A DNA stretch of 14,928 nucleotides from Dehalococcoidia bacterium UBA2160. Its GTDB lineage: Bacteria > Chloroflexota > Dehalococcoidia > Lucifugimonadales > UBA1123. The translations under genes were made by a program, and so were the position numbers. The stretch lies in contig DCWO01000139.1 of the NCBI GenBank assembly GCA_002328865.1, positions 92,601-107,528 on the forward strand, given 5' to 3'. Under the pieces are notes generated by a model. The model was not told where the DNA came from. It made no database searches and worked only from the letters and a program-made list of their open reading frames with translations. Shown here in pieces: positions 6,461 to 12,364 of this stretch. Position 1 is the stretch's first letter. The number at the start of each line of letters is the position of its first letter.

Positions 6461-6549
6461 GGAGGGGTCGCATAGTGGCCTAGTGCGGGCGCCTGCTAAG
6501 CGCTTAGGGGGCGAAATCCCTCTCGCGGGTTCGAATCCCGCCCCCTCCG
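6461..6549 (+). tRNA. tRNA-Ser (anticodon GCU, reads AGC/AGU)
   Basis: Folded by hand. The acceptor stem is GGAGGGG (6461-6467) with CCCCTCC (6542-6548) and discriminator G6549. A short D arm begins at 6470. The anticodon stem 6488-6492/6500-6504 encloses loop CTGCTAA with anticodon GCT at 6495-6497. A long class II variable arm follows (about 6505-6524), as expected for serine. The T arm is GCGGG-TTCGAAT-CCCGC (6525-6541). The length of 89 bases is normal for tRNA-Ser. CCA is not encoded. It is followed after only 31 bases by the miaB start. Confidence 0.96.
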
Positions 6550-6580
6550 CTCCGTTGTTGCGAAAACCTATCGAGACACC

Positions 6581-7900
6581 GTGAGTATGCAAAGCTACTA
6601 CGTCTGGACCGTCGGGTGTCAGATGAACAAGGCAGATTCGGATCGTCTAGAGAGCGCCCTCGGCCAGATGGGGCTCGACCCGAAGGATGCCCCGAAAGAC
6701 GCGGACGTCATCGTGCTGAATAGCTGCGTGGTTCGCGAGAGCGCCGAGGATCGCGTCGTCGGCATGCTCACCAGCCTGAAGCCGGTGAAACAGCAAGATC
6801 CCGACAAGGTGATCGCGCTGATGGGGTGCATGGTCGGCCCACAAACGTCGCGGCTGACCGAACGATACCCTTACGTCGATCTGTTCATGCCCCCACAGAA
6901 ATTCGGTCCGTTGATCGACCTGCTCGGCGAGCGCATGGGGATCGACCCCGAAGGGTGCATTGGGCTTTTGACGGCGAGCGCTGACATCGCAACATACGTA
7001 CCCATCATCCATGGCTGCAACAAATTCTGTACTTTTTGCATCATCCCATACCGTCGAGGCCGAGAGGTCAGCAGACCCTTGGTCGAGATCGTGGGCGAGG
7101 TGCAAGGCCTTGCTCGCAGAGGCGTTCGCGAAGTGACGCTGCTGGGCCAGAACGTCGACTCATACGGCCATGACCTCGATGGTAACACAGACCTCGGAGA
7201 CCTGCTCTCGGCCGTGAACGACGTCGAAGAGCTGGACCGCGTGCGCTTCCTCACATCTCATCCCAACGACATGAGCGACCACATAATCGACAAGATCGCA
7301 GGTCTGGACAAGGTGTGCGAGCACGTCAACCTTCCGTTCCAGGCGGGCGACGACACAGTCCTGGAGAGCATGCGTCGGGGATACACGAACGAGCAATATC
7401 GGAAACTGGTCGATAAAATACGCGATCGCATACCGGGCGTGTCGTTGGCCACCGACCTGATTGTCGGTTTCTGTGGCGAGAGCCAAGAGCAGTTCGAGCG
7501 GACGGTCGAACTCGTTCGAGACATTCGGTTCGACAAAGTACATTCGGCGGTCTATTCGACGAGACCAGGGACCATCGCCTCCCGCGGCATGCAGGACGAC
7601 GTCCTCCCTGAGGAGAAACAGCGACGTTTCAGAGTGATCGAGCAGCTTCAAGAGCAAGTCGTCACGGAGATCAACGCGGACTTGGCAGGAACGCGCCAGG
7701 AAATGTTGGTCGAGGGCCGGCGACGCGGACGGTGGTTCGGACGCACGAGAAACGACAAGCTGGTGTTCTTCGACGACGACCGCGACCGGCGCGGCGAACT
7801 CGTGGAAGTGCTCGTCGATCAAACCGGTCCGTGGTCGTTGCGAGGAACTTTGGTCGAAAGCGGACGTTTGGCGACAACGGCGGTCGCTTCCGCTGACTGA
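6581..7900 (+). CDS. miaB: tRNA-2-methylthio-N6-isopentenyladenosine(37) synthase MiaB
   Basis: A radical-SAM methylthiotransferase of 439 residues that adds the methylthio group to i6A37 of tRNAs reading UNN codons. The N-terminal UPF0004 domain shows GCQMN (12-16, the MiaB rather than RimO or MtaB version) and cluster ligands Cys13, Cys49 and Cys83. The radical-SAM site is GCNKFCTFC with Cys146, Cys150 and Cys153. A TRAM domain closes the protein (about 370-430). The conserved VRE after the second Cys is present, with Val where Ala or Ser is commoner (CVVRE). The start is GTG 6581 or ATG 6587; neither has a good Shine-Dalgarno, and the coding start lies 31-37 bases after the tRNA-Ser 3' end. 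The neighbouring tRNA-Ser(GCU) reads AGY codons and is not expected to be a MiaB substrate, so the proximity is not obviously functional. Confidence 0.93.
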   Translation: MSMQSYYVWTVGCQMNKADSDRLESALGQMGLDPKDAPKDADVIVLNSCVVRESAEDRVVGMLTSLKPVKQQDPDKVIALMGCMVGPQTSRLTERYPYVDLFMPPQKFGPLIDLLGERMGIDPEGCIGLLTASADIATYVPIIHGCNKFCTFCIIPYRRGREVSRPLVEIVGEVQGLARRGVREVTLLGQNVDSYGHDLDGNTDLGDLLSAVNDVEELDRVRFLTSHPNDMSDHIIDKIAGLDKVCEHVNLPFQAGDDTVLESMRRGYTNEQYRKLVDKIRDRIPGVSLATDLIVGFCGESQEQFERTVELVRDIRFDKVHSAVYSTRPGTIASRGMQDDVLPEEKQRRFRVIEQLQEQVVTEINADLAGTRQEMLVEGRRRGRWFGRTRNDKLVFFDDDRDRRGELVEVLVDQTGPWSLRGTLVESGRLATTAVASAD

Positions 7901-7917
7901 TTGAGAATACGATTGCA

Positions 7918-7997
7918 GACCCAGTTGATGGGTCCTGAGTGGGAGACCTAAAGACCAGGGCTAAGTCCGCCGGCATGCGGCACGGCGGCTGGCTCTG
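7918..7997 (+). promoter_or_regulatory. Structured leader in front of nadA
   Basis: Two hairpins lie in the 114-base gap before nadA. The first is GACCCA/TGGGTC (7918-7923 with 7929-7934). The second is a long stem: CAGGGCTA with TGGCTCTG (7956-7963 with 7990-7997, G-U pairs allowed), then CCGCCG with CGGCGG (7967-7972 with 7983-7988). The stem ends two bases before the nadA ribosome site AGGAG (8000-8004), a position suited to translational control. I do not recognise a known riboswitch class. A GGTC/GACC pairing (7931-7934 with 7946-7949 region) could compete with the first hairpin. Confidence 0.45.
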
Positions 7998-8014
7998 ACA
8001 GGAGTCGCGACAGA

Positions 8015-9223
8015 ATGGTAACGAAGCTCAAAACGCCTACGATACCGATAACCGAGATCGAACAGTCGGCGTTCTGTCAAACGGACGAGAAGCTGACGGC
8101 CAAACCGCTGGCGGAGGAGTTCGACGCGGGCGTCAGGTGGCAAAAGCTGCCGATGCAGTACATGCGCATGACTCCCGACGAGCTCGACCAACGGATCGCT
8201 GCCGTGCGCGCGAAGCTCGGAGAGCGGGTGGTGTTGCTTGGCCATCACTACCAGCGCGACGAGATCATTCGGTTCGCCGACTTTCGAGGCGATTCGTTTA
8301 AGCTGTCGCAGTTCGCCGCGTCGCAGCAAAACGCCGAGCACATCGTGTTCTGCGGCGTCCATTTCATGGCGGAAACCGCCAGCATCCTGAGCGGCGCACA
8401 TCAGCGAGTCATCCTGCCAAACCTCACAGCCGGGTGCTCAATGGCGGACATGGCTCACATCGACGACGTGATGGACTGCTGGGACGATCTGTCGAACCTC
8501 TTCGGCGGCGGCGACGAGTTGACGCCGATCACCTACATGAACTCGACCGCAGCCATCAAAGCCCTGTGCGGCCGCAACGGCGGCATCGTGTGCACGTCAT
8601 CCAACGCGCCGGCGACCTTCGATTGGGCTTACGAACAAGGCAATCGCGTGCTGTTCCTTCCCGACCAGCACCTGGGCCGCAACACAGGCCTCAAGATGGG
8701 CATCGGTCTCGACGAGATGGTCGTGTGGAACCCGTTCAAAGTGTTGGGTGGGAACACGGAAGAGCAGCTTTCCCGAGCCAAGCTGATCCTCTGGCAAGGC
8801 CATTGCTCGGTTCACACACGCTTCACCGTCGACCAGATCGAGCAAGCCCGTGAGAAGCATCCGGACGTCAACGTGGTGGTACACCCCGAGTGCACCATGG
8901 AAGCCGTCGCCGCGGCTGACATGAACGGCTCCACGGAGTACATCATAAAGGTGATCGAGGAAGCTCCCGCCGGCTCGAAGTGGGCAGTGGGGACCGAGAT
9001 CAGCCTCGTAAACCGGATCGCCGCCGAGAACCCGGACAAGACGGTGTTCTGCCTTGACCCGGTCGTGTGCCCTTGCTCGACGATGTACCGGATCCACCCG
9101 GCGTACCTGTCGTGGGTGCTGGACGGCCTGGACGAGGGCGTGACTGTCAACGAGATAGCCGTGCCCGACGACGTGGCTGAAGACGCCCGCGTGGCACTGA
9201 ACAGAATGCTGGCCGTGGTTTAA
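8015..9223 (+). CDS. nadA: Quinolinate synthase NadA
   Basis: A 402-residue 4Fe-4S quinolinate synthase that condenses iminoaspartate with dihydroxyacetone phosphate to quinolinate, the second step of de novo NAD synthesis. Family signatures: LLGHHYQRDEI (74-84), GDSFKLSQ (92-99), FCGVHFMAE (112-120), NLTAGCSMADM (136-146, Cys141), YMNSTAAIKALCG (174-186), VCTSSNA (192-198), FLPDQHLGRNTG (214-225), WQGHCSVH (260-267), VHPEC (289-293, Cys293) and CLDPVVCPCSTMYR (346-359). Cys141, Cys293 and one of Cys352/354 are the expected cluster ligands. About 50 extra N-terminal residues make it the long form, compared with about 300-350 in compact NadA proteins. The start is ATG 8015 with AGGAG ten bases upstream. 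It is followed by nadC, forming a two-step unit; no nadB or aspartate dehydrogenase is seen. Confidence 0.96.
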   Translation: MVTKLKTPTIPITEIEQSAFCQTDEKLTAKPLAEEFDAGVRWQKLPMQYMRMTPDELDQRIAAVRAKLGERVVLLGHHYQRDEIIRFADFRGDSFKLSQFAASQQNAEHIVFCGVHFMAETASILSGAHQRVILPNLTAGCSMADMAHIDDVMDCWDDLSNLFGGGDELTPITYMNSTAAIKALCGRNGGIVCTSSNAPATFDWAYEQGNRVLFLPDQHLGRNTGLKMGIGLDEMVVWNPFKVLGGNTEEQLSRAKLILWQGHCSVHTRFTVDQIEQAREKHPDVNVVVHPECTMEAVAAADMNGSTEYIIKVIEEAPAGSKWAVGTEISLVNRIAAENPDKTVFCLDPVVCPCSTMYRIHPAYLSWVLDGLDEGVTVNEIAVPDDVAEDARVALNRMLAVV

Positions 9224-9250
9224 CACCGTCGCGGCGTTGATGTCATCCTC

Positions 9251-9291
9251 AAGCCCATCCTCGACTTCATGTCCAACAGGATGGGCTTTGA
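9251..9291 (+). terminator. Hairpin between nadA and nadC (terminator or attenuator)
   Basis: AAGCCCATCC (9251-9260) and GGATGGGCTT (9279-9288) form a perfect 10-bp stem with an 18-base loop, followed by TTTGATT. The T-run is short and broken, so termination would be partial. It ends about 12 bases before the nadC ribosome site and could lower nadC expression relative to nadA. Confidence 0.5.
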
Positions 9292-9312
9292 TTATCCCCG
9301 AAGGTGAGTGAC

Positions 9313-10161
9313 ATGGAGATCACAGGAGATGTTGAAGTCGTCATCGACAGAGCGCTGGCCGAGGACCTTGGCTTGGGCGACCCGACGACGGAAATCCTCG
9401 TTCCGCGAGACCTCGAGGGCGAAGCCGTTTTGGTGGCCAGAGAGAGCGGTGTGCTGGCCGGCATTGACGTCGGCTTGGCGGTGTTCAGGCGCGTCGACGG
9501 GCAATTGCGCGCTACCGGCTTGCTCGACGATGGAGCGGCCGTTGAAGCGGGAACTCGCCTCGCGACGGTCCAGGGCAGAGTGGCGTCCATCCTGAAGGCC
9601 GAGCGGACTGTGGTGAATTTCATCCAGCACCTGAGCGGAATCGCGACCGAGACTCGAAGGTACGTCGATGCGGTCGAGGGGCACGGAGCCAGAATCGTCG
9701 ACACGCGCAAGACCACGCCGGGATTGCGGCAGCTCGAGAAGCAGGCGGTTCGAGCGGGCGGCGGCGTCAACCACCGGCAAAACCTCGGCGACGGCATCCT
9801 GATCAAAGACAACCACATCGAGGCGGCGGCCGACCAAGGCATGAGCATCGGCGACGCCGTCAGGAAAACGATGCGCGAGGCGCCGCACACCATTCGGGTC
9901 GAGGTGGAAGTCGAAGACCTCGACCAGCTCGAGCAAGTGTTGGACGCCGGCGCCGAGATCGTGTTGCTCGACAACATGGACGTCGAGCTCATGGCGCGAG
10001 CGGTCGACATGTGCCGAGGGCGGGCCGTCACAGAGGCATCGGGCGGCATTACCCTTGCGACCGTCAAAGATGTCGCGGCGACGGGGATCGACATAATTTC
10101 TGTCGGAGCGCTGACCCACTCTGTTAAAGCGTTGGATGTGAGCCTCGACATGGCGCGCTGA
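9313..10161 (+). CDS. nadC: Nicotinate-nucleotide pyrophosphorylase (quinolinate phosphoribosyltransferase) NadC
   Basis: A 282-residue NadC, a typical length. It joins quinolinate with PRPP and decarboxylates it to nicotinate mononucleotide, consuming the product of the neighbouring nadA. Visible active-site segments: DTRKTTPGLR (130-139), GGGVNHR (149-155), LIKDNH (163-168), EVEVE (197-201), LLDNM (218-222), EASGGI (241-246) and SVGALTHS (263-270). Basic residues binding quinolinate and PRPP (Arg132, Lys133, His154, Arg155, Lys165) are all kept. I chose ATG 9313: AAGGTGAG (9301-9308) is well spaced for it, while the alternative GTG 9304 lies inside that ribosome site and has none of its own. 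Probably transcribed with nadA through the partial hairpin between them. Its stop is 12 bases from the convergent dtd stop, and no terminator fits between. Confidence 0.95.
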   Translation: MEITGDVEVVIDRALAEDLGLGDPTTEILVPRDLEGEAVLVARESGVLAGIDVGLAVFRRVDGQLRATGLLDDGAAVEAGTRLATVQGRVASILKAERTVVNFIQHLSGIATETRRYVDAVEGHGARIVDTRKTTPGLRQLEKQAVRAGGGVNHRQNLGDGILIKDNHIEAAADQGMSIGDAVRKTMREAPHTIRVEVEVEDLDQLEQVLDAGAEIVLLDNMDVELMARAVDMCRGRAVTEASGGITLATVKDVAATGIDIISVGALTHSVKALDVSLDMAR

Positions 10162-10173
10162 GCCGAACGCTGT

Positions 10174-10638
10174 CTAGCCATGACGGGCGCGATGTCTGTC
10201 CGCCGAGTCGAGCATGATCGTCACCGGGCCGTCGTTGTGGATCGACACCTGCATGTGCGCCTGGAATTGGCCGGTCTCGACCTTGAGGCCGGAGGCGCGG
10301 AATCGCTCCAACAAATTATCGAACATTGAGGAGGCTTTCTCGGGTGGAGCGGCGTCGGTGAAGCTCGGCCTGCGCCCTTTGCGCGTATCCGCGTAGAGCG
10401 TGAACTGGCTGATGACGAGCAGATCGGCGCTGGTGTCGAGGGCCGAGAGATTGAACTTGCCGTCAGCATCCGCGAAGACGCGAAGGTTCAACGTTTTCGT
10501 GACCAGATAGTCCGAGTCGGCATCGGTGTCCTGGTCGGAGACGCCAACGAGGACGGTGAAGCCCGGGCCGATTCTGCCGACGACCCGTTCATCGATGGAT
10601 ACGGACGCTTCCGACACCCGTTGGAGCAGGGCGCGCAA
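10174..10638 (-). CDS. dtd: D-aminoacyl-tRNA deacylase Dtd
   Basis: A 154-residue Dtd that removes D-amino acids (and glycine from tRNA-Ala) from mischarged tRNAs, proofreading translation in the cytoplasm. The opening MRALLQRVSEASV, the SQFTLYADTRKGRRPSF block (77-93, with the Ser-Gln-x-x-Thr signature: Ser77, Gln78, Thr80) and NDGPVTIMLDS (135-145, with the cis-Gly-Pro chirality-checking motif Gly137-Pro138) identify it clearly. The start codon is TTG (10638-10636) and no in-frame alternative precedes it before the fmdB stop. The ribosome site is weak (AGG in the fmdB stop region, about twelve bases upstream). Only 11 bases separate it from fmdB, so translation probably depends on read-on ribosomes from that gene. 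It is convergent with nadC. Confidence 0.95.
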   Translation of the reverse strand: MRALLQRVSEASVSIDERVVGRIGPGFTVLVGVSDQDTDADSDYLVTKTLNLRVFADADGKFNLSALDTSADLLVISQFTLYADTRKGRRPSFTDAAPPEKASSMFDNLLERFRASGLKVETGQFQAHMQVSIHNDGPVTIMLDSADRHRARHG

Positions 10639-10649
10639 CGCCGGTTGGC

Positions 10650-10994
10650 CTATTCGCTCTTGGTCGGCGCGGTCTTCGATTCCGGCGTTGACTCGGATTT
10701 GGAGGCTGATCTCTCGGTTGAAGCAGAGGACCCGGAATCTTTTGACTCGGACTTCGCGGACGTTTCTGATTTCTCAGCGCCTTCTTTGTCCGAGCCCGTG
10801 CCGTTGGCGCCTCGGCCTTTTCCGTAGTCGTTGACGTACCAGCCGCTGCCCTTGTAAATGACTGGCGGTGCATGGAACTGCCGCTTGGAGTTGCCCCCGC
10901 AGTTCGAACAATCCGCGACTGTCTCAGAGTCGAAACTCTGTCTCAACTCGAACCTGTGGGAGCAGTCATCGCACACGTAGTCGTATCTTGGCAA
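10650..10994 (-). CDS. FmdB-family zinc-ribbon protein with Ser/Glu/Lys-rich tail
   Basis: A 114-residue protein. Residues 1-55 are an FmdB/CxxC_CxxC_SSSS zinc ribbon: YDYVCDDC (Cys8, Cys11), then CSNCGG (Cys29, Cys32), ending in the family's conserved IYKGSGWYVND (46-56). The remainder (about 60-114) is low-complexity, rich in Ser, Glu, Lys and Thr, and surely disordered; this is common in the family. The role is unknown; the name comes from a putative regulator of formamidase and no DNA-binding function is established. The start is TTG (10994-10992) with a good ribosome site GGAAGGA five to six bases upstream, so TTG is well supported. It is the first gene of a unit with dtd, driven by the promoter at 11060-11088. 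Confidence 0.88.
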   Translation of the reverse strand: MPRYDYVCDDCSHRFELRQSFDSETVADCSNCGGNSKRQFHAPPVIYKGSGWYVNDYGKGRGANGTGSDKEGAEKSETSAKSESKDSGSSASTERSASKSESTPESKTAPTKSE

Positions 10995-11059
10995 ACCGAA
11001 TCCTTCCGCTCTGACGCCAGATTAGCAGCCATCGACGATGACTGCTATCAACATCACAT

Positions 11060-11088
11060 AATTTAGCATCGGCCCGAAAACGTGTCAA
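11060..11088 (-). promoter_or_regulatory. Promoter of fmdB-dtd
   Basis: On the minus strand: perfect TTGACA (11088-11083), a 17-base spacer, and TAAATT (11065-11060) preceded by TGC (extended -10). The start would be near 11053, leaving about 58 bases before the fmdB TTG. It is back to back with the promoter of the carbamoyltransferase-like gene. Confidence 0.7.
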
Positions 11089-11103
11089 ATTCGGCTTTCG
11101 TCG

Positions 11104-11132
11104 GTGACGCCGCGTCGAGGTTCATGTAAACT
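11104..11132 (+). promoter_or_regulatory. Candidate promoter of the carbamoyltransferase-like gene
   Basis: GTGACG (four of six to TTGACA, 11104-11109), a 17-base spacer, and TAAACT (four of six to TATAAT, 11127-11132). The start would be near 11139, about 40 bases before ATG 11180. If correct, it also excludes the longer frame that begins with GTG 11135. Confidence 0.4.
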
Positions 11133-11179
11133 CGGTGCGGGAGCAACCGTCGCATCGAAACCCGGTGCTGGAGAACCAT

Positions 11180-12082
11180 ATGGCAAAACATCGACATTTG
11201 ATTGAAACGGCCGGCCTGGAGCGAGGCTGGGTGGAAGAGGATCTGTTCTCCCTCTGCGACAGGTTGCGCCAGGAAACGTCCGTCGAACCGGTCATGCAGG
11301 GGAGGGCGCTCTACTGTCTGTTCTACGAGCCAAGTTTCCTGACAAGGACCTCGTTCGAGCGAGCCGCGGGACTCCTTGGAGTCGCGGCCTACCACACCGA
11401 AGACGCCTCACAATTCTTCCCGGCCCATACGCCTGGATACATCGACAACATCATCAACATACTGGCGAGCCTGAGAATCGATCTTGTGGTGCTGCGCTCC
11501 GGCGACGCCGGAGTGGTGGAGAGGGCGGAGTTCGCCGACGCGGTTCCCGTGGTGAACGGCGGGAGTCCGGACGATCATCCAACGCAAGCGTTGGCGGACC
11601 TTTACACGATAAAACGCGAACTTGGCCAGGTGGACGGCGCCACCGTGGCTGTCGTCGGCCGCCTCGAGCACCGCAACGTGAATGCGCTCCTGAAAGGTTT
11701 GTCGCTGTTCGAGGGCGTCAGAGTTATATTGATCCCGTTCAGTGGGCAGGTGTCTGATTCGGTAATGCAACACTGCGTGGAAAACGGCGTGCAGTTGGAG
11801 ACCCACCGTGATATCGAAGCGGTAGCCGAGGCTGACGTCATCTACCTCAACGGACCGCGCACCGCGGCCCACGCACAACTCCTCCGGTCTCGCAACTCCG
11901 GCAACTTGCACATCGACGAGAAGTTTATGTCAATGCTCAAGCTGAAGTGCGCCATCATGGACCCTATGCAGAGGAGCGGCGATTTCACTATCGGCGTCCA
12001 AGACGACCGTTTGGCGTTCTATCGGCAATCCGAAAACGCGCTTTACGCCAGGATGGCGGTTATCCTGCACACGATTGGGTGA
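11180..12082 (+). CDS. Aspartate/ornithine carbamoyltransferase-like protein with altered carbamoyl-phosphate site
   Basis: A 300-residue protein with the two-domain ATCase/OTCase fold and length. Kept features: the EPS...TRTSFERAAGLLG helix start (50-67), VVLR (103-106), DDHPTQALADLYTI (131-144, His133 and Gln136), VAVVGRLEHRNVNALLKGL (156-174, Arg165) and the C-terminal helix. However, the carbamoyl-phosphate loop, STRTR in true ATCases and OTCases, reads SFLTR: Thr53 and Arg54 of E. coli numbering become Phe53 and Leu54. The 80s-loop region (75-85) has no Lys, and the late HPLPR motif reads DPMQR. Arg54 and Lys84 are central to catalysis in E. coli PyrB, so standard activity is doubtful; a different substrate or a regulatory role is possible. 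The start is ATG 11180 with GGAGA (11170-11174). It is monocistronic, without pyrI or other pyrimidine genes nearby. Confidence 0.8.
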   Translation: MAKHRHLIETAGLERGWVEEDLFSLCDRLRQETSVEPVMQGRALYCLFYEPSFLTRTSFERAAGLLGVAAYHTEDASQFFPAHTPGYIDNIINILASLRIDLVVLRSGDAGVVERAEFADAVPVVNGGSPDDHPTQALADLYTIKRELGQVDGATVAVVGRLEHRNVNALLKGLSLFEGVRVILIPFSGQVSDSVMQHCVENGVQLETHRDIEAVAEADVIYLNGPRTAAHAQLLRSRNSGNLHIDEKFMSMLKLKCAIMDPMQRSGDFTIGVQDDRLAFYRQSENALYARMAVILHTIG

Positions 12083-12364
12083 TTAGGTTGCGCTGAGCCT
12101 GTCGGCCAATCCGCGGCGGGCCAATGTTTCCGTTCGTGGTGAGCAACGTTGTGTCTGCGGGACGGACGATGCATTAGACAGTAACGGTCGTTTTGCAGAT
12201 TGTCATGCTGAGACCGCAGGCGAAGCATCTGGGGCCTTGCAGGCAGACATATATCGCGGTGGGCGAGATCCTTCGCTACGGTTCAGGATGGCAATGGGAC
12301 TGCCATTACTTGGAAGCCTGTCGAACCACCTGCGAATGCTTCGCGCGATGGGCTCCCGATCAGG
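12083..12364. other. Intergenic region between convergent genes
   Basis: There are 282 bases without a supportable gene, between the stops of the carbamoyltransferase-like gene and the flavoprotein gene. Most of the right half is the inverted-repeat element at 12201-12293. A direct repeat GGCCAAT occurs at about 12103 and 12118. No intrinsic terminator with a T-run is visible for either gene. Confidence 0.5.
12201..12293. repeat. 93-bp element with imperfect terminal inverted repeats
   Basis: The left end TGTCATGCTGAGACCGCAGG... (12201-12230, ending GCGAAGCATCT) and the right end AGATCCTTCGCT...GGATGGCA (12266-12293) are inverted copies of about 28-30 bases, differing by a few substitutions and two single-base gaps. 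The centre (about 35 bases) is unpaired. From memory, TGTCATGCTGAG...GCGAAGCATCT / AGATCCTTCGCT...AGGATGACA elements are scattered in many environmental bacterial genomes, including Chloroflexota. It codes for nothing and resembles a MITE or REP-like unit. No target duplication is evident at its borders. Confidence 0.65.

Noticed and set aside
3679..6549. Genomic island integrated at tRNA-Ser
   Set aside because: Integration normally uses the tRNA 3' end, but the AT-richer block lies on the 5' side. I found no copy of the tRNA 3' sequence at the other border and no integrase.
9304..9312. GTG 9304 as the nadC start
   Set aside because: It lies inside the AAGGTGAG ribosome site that serves ATG 9313, and nothing like a ribosome site precedes it.
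11135..11179. Longer carbamoyltransferase frame starting at GTG 11135
   Set aside because: The GTG has no ribosome site and would coincide with the predicted transcription start; ATG 11180 has GGAGA at a usable distance and matches family length.
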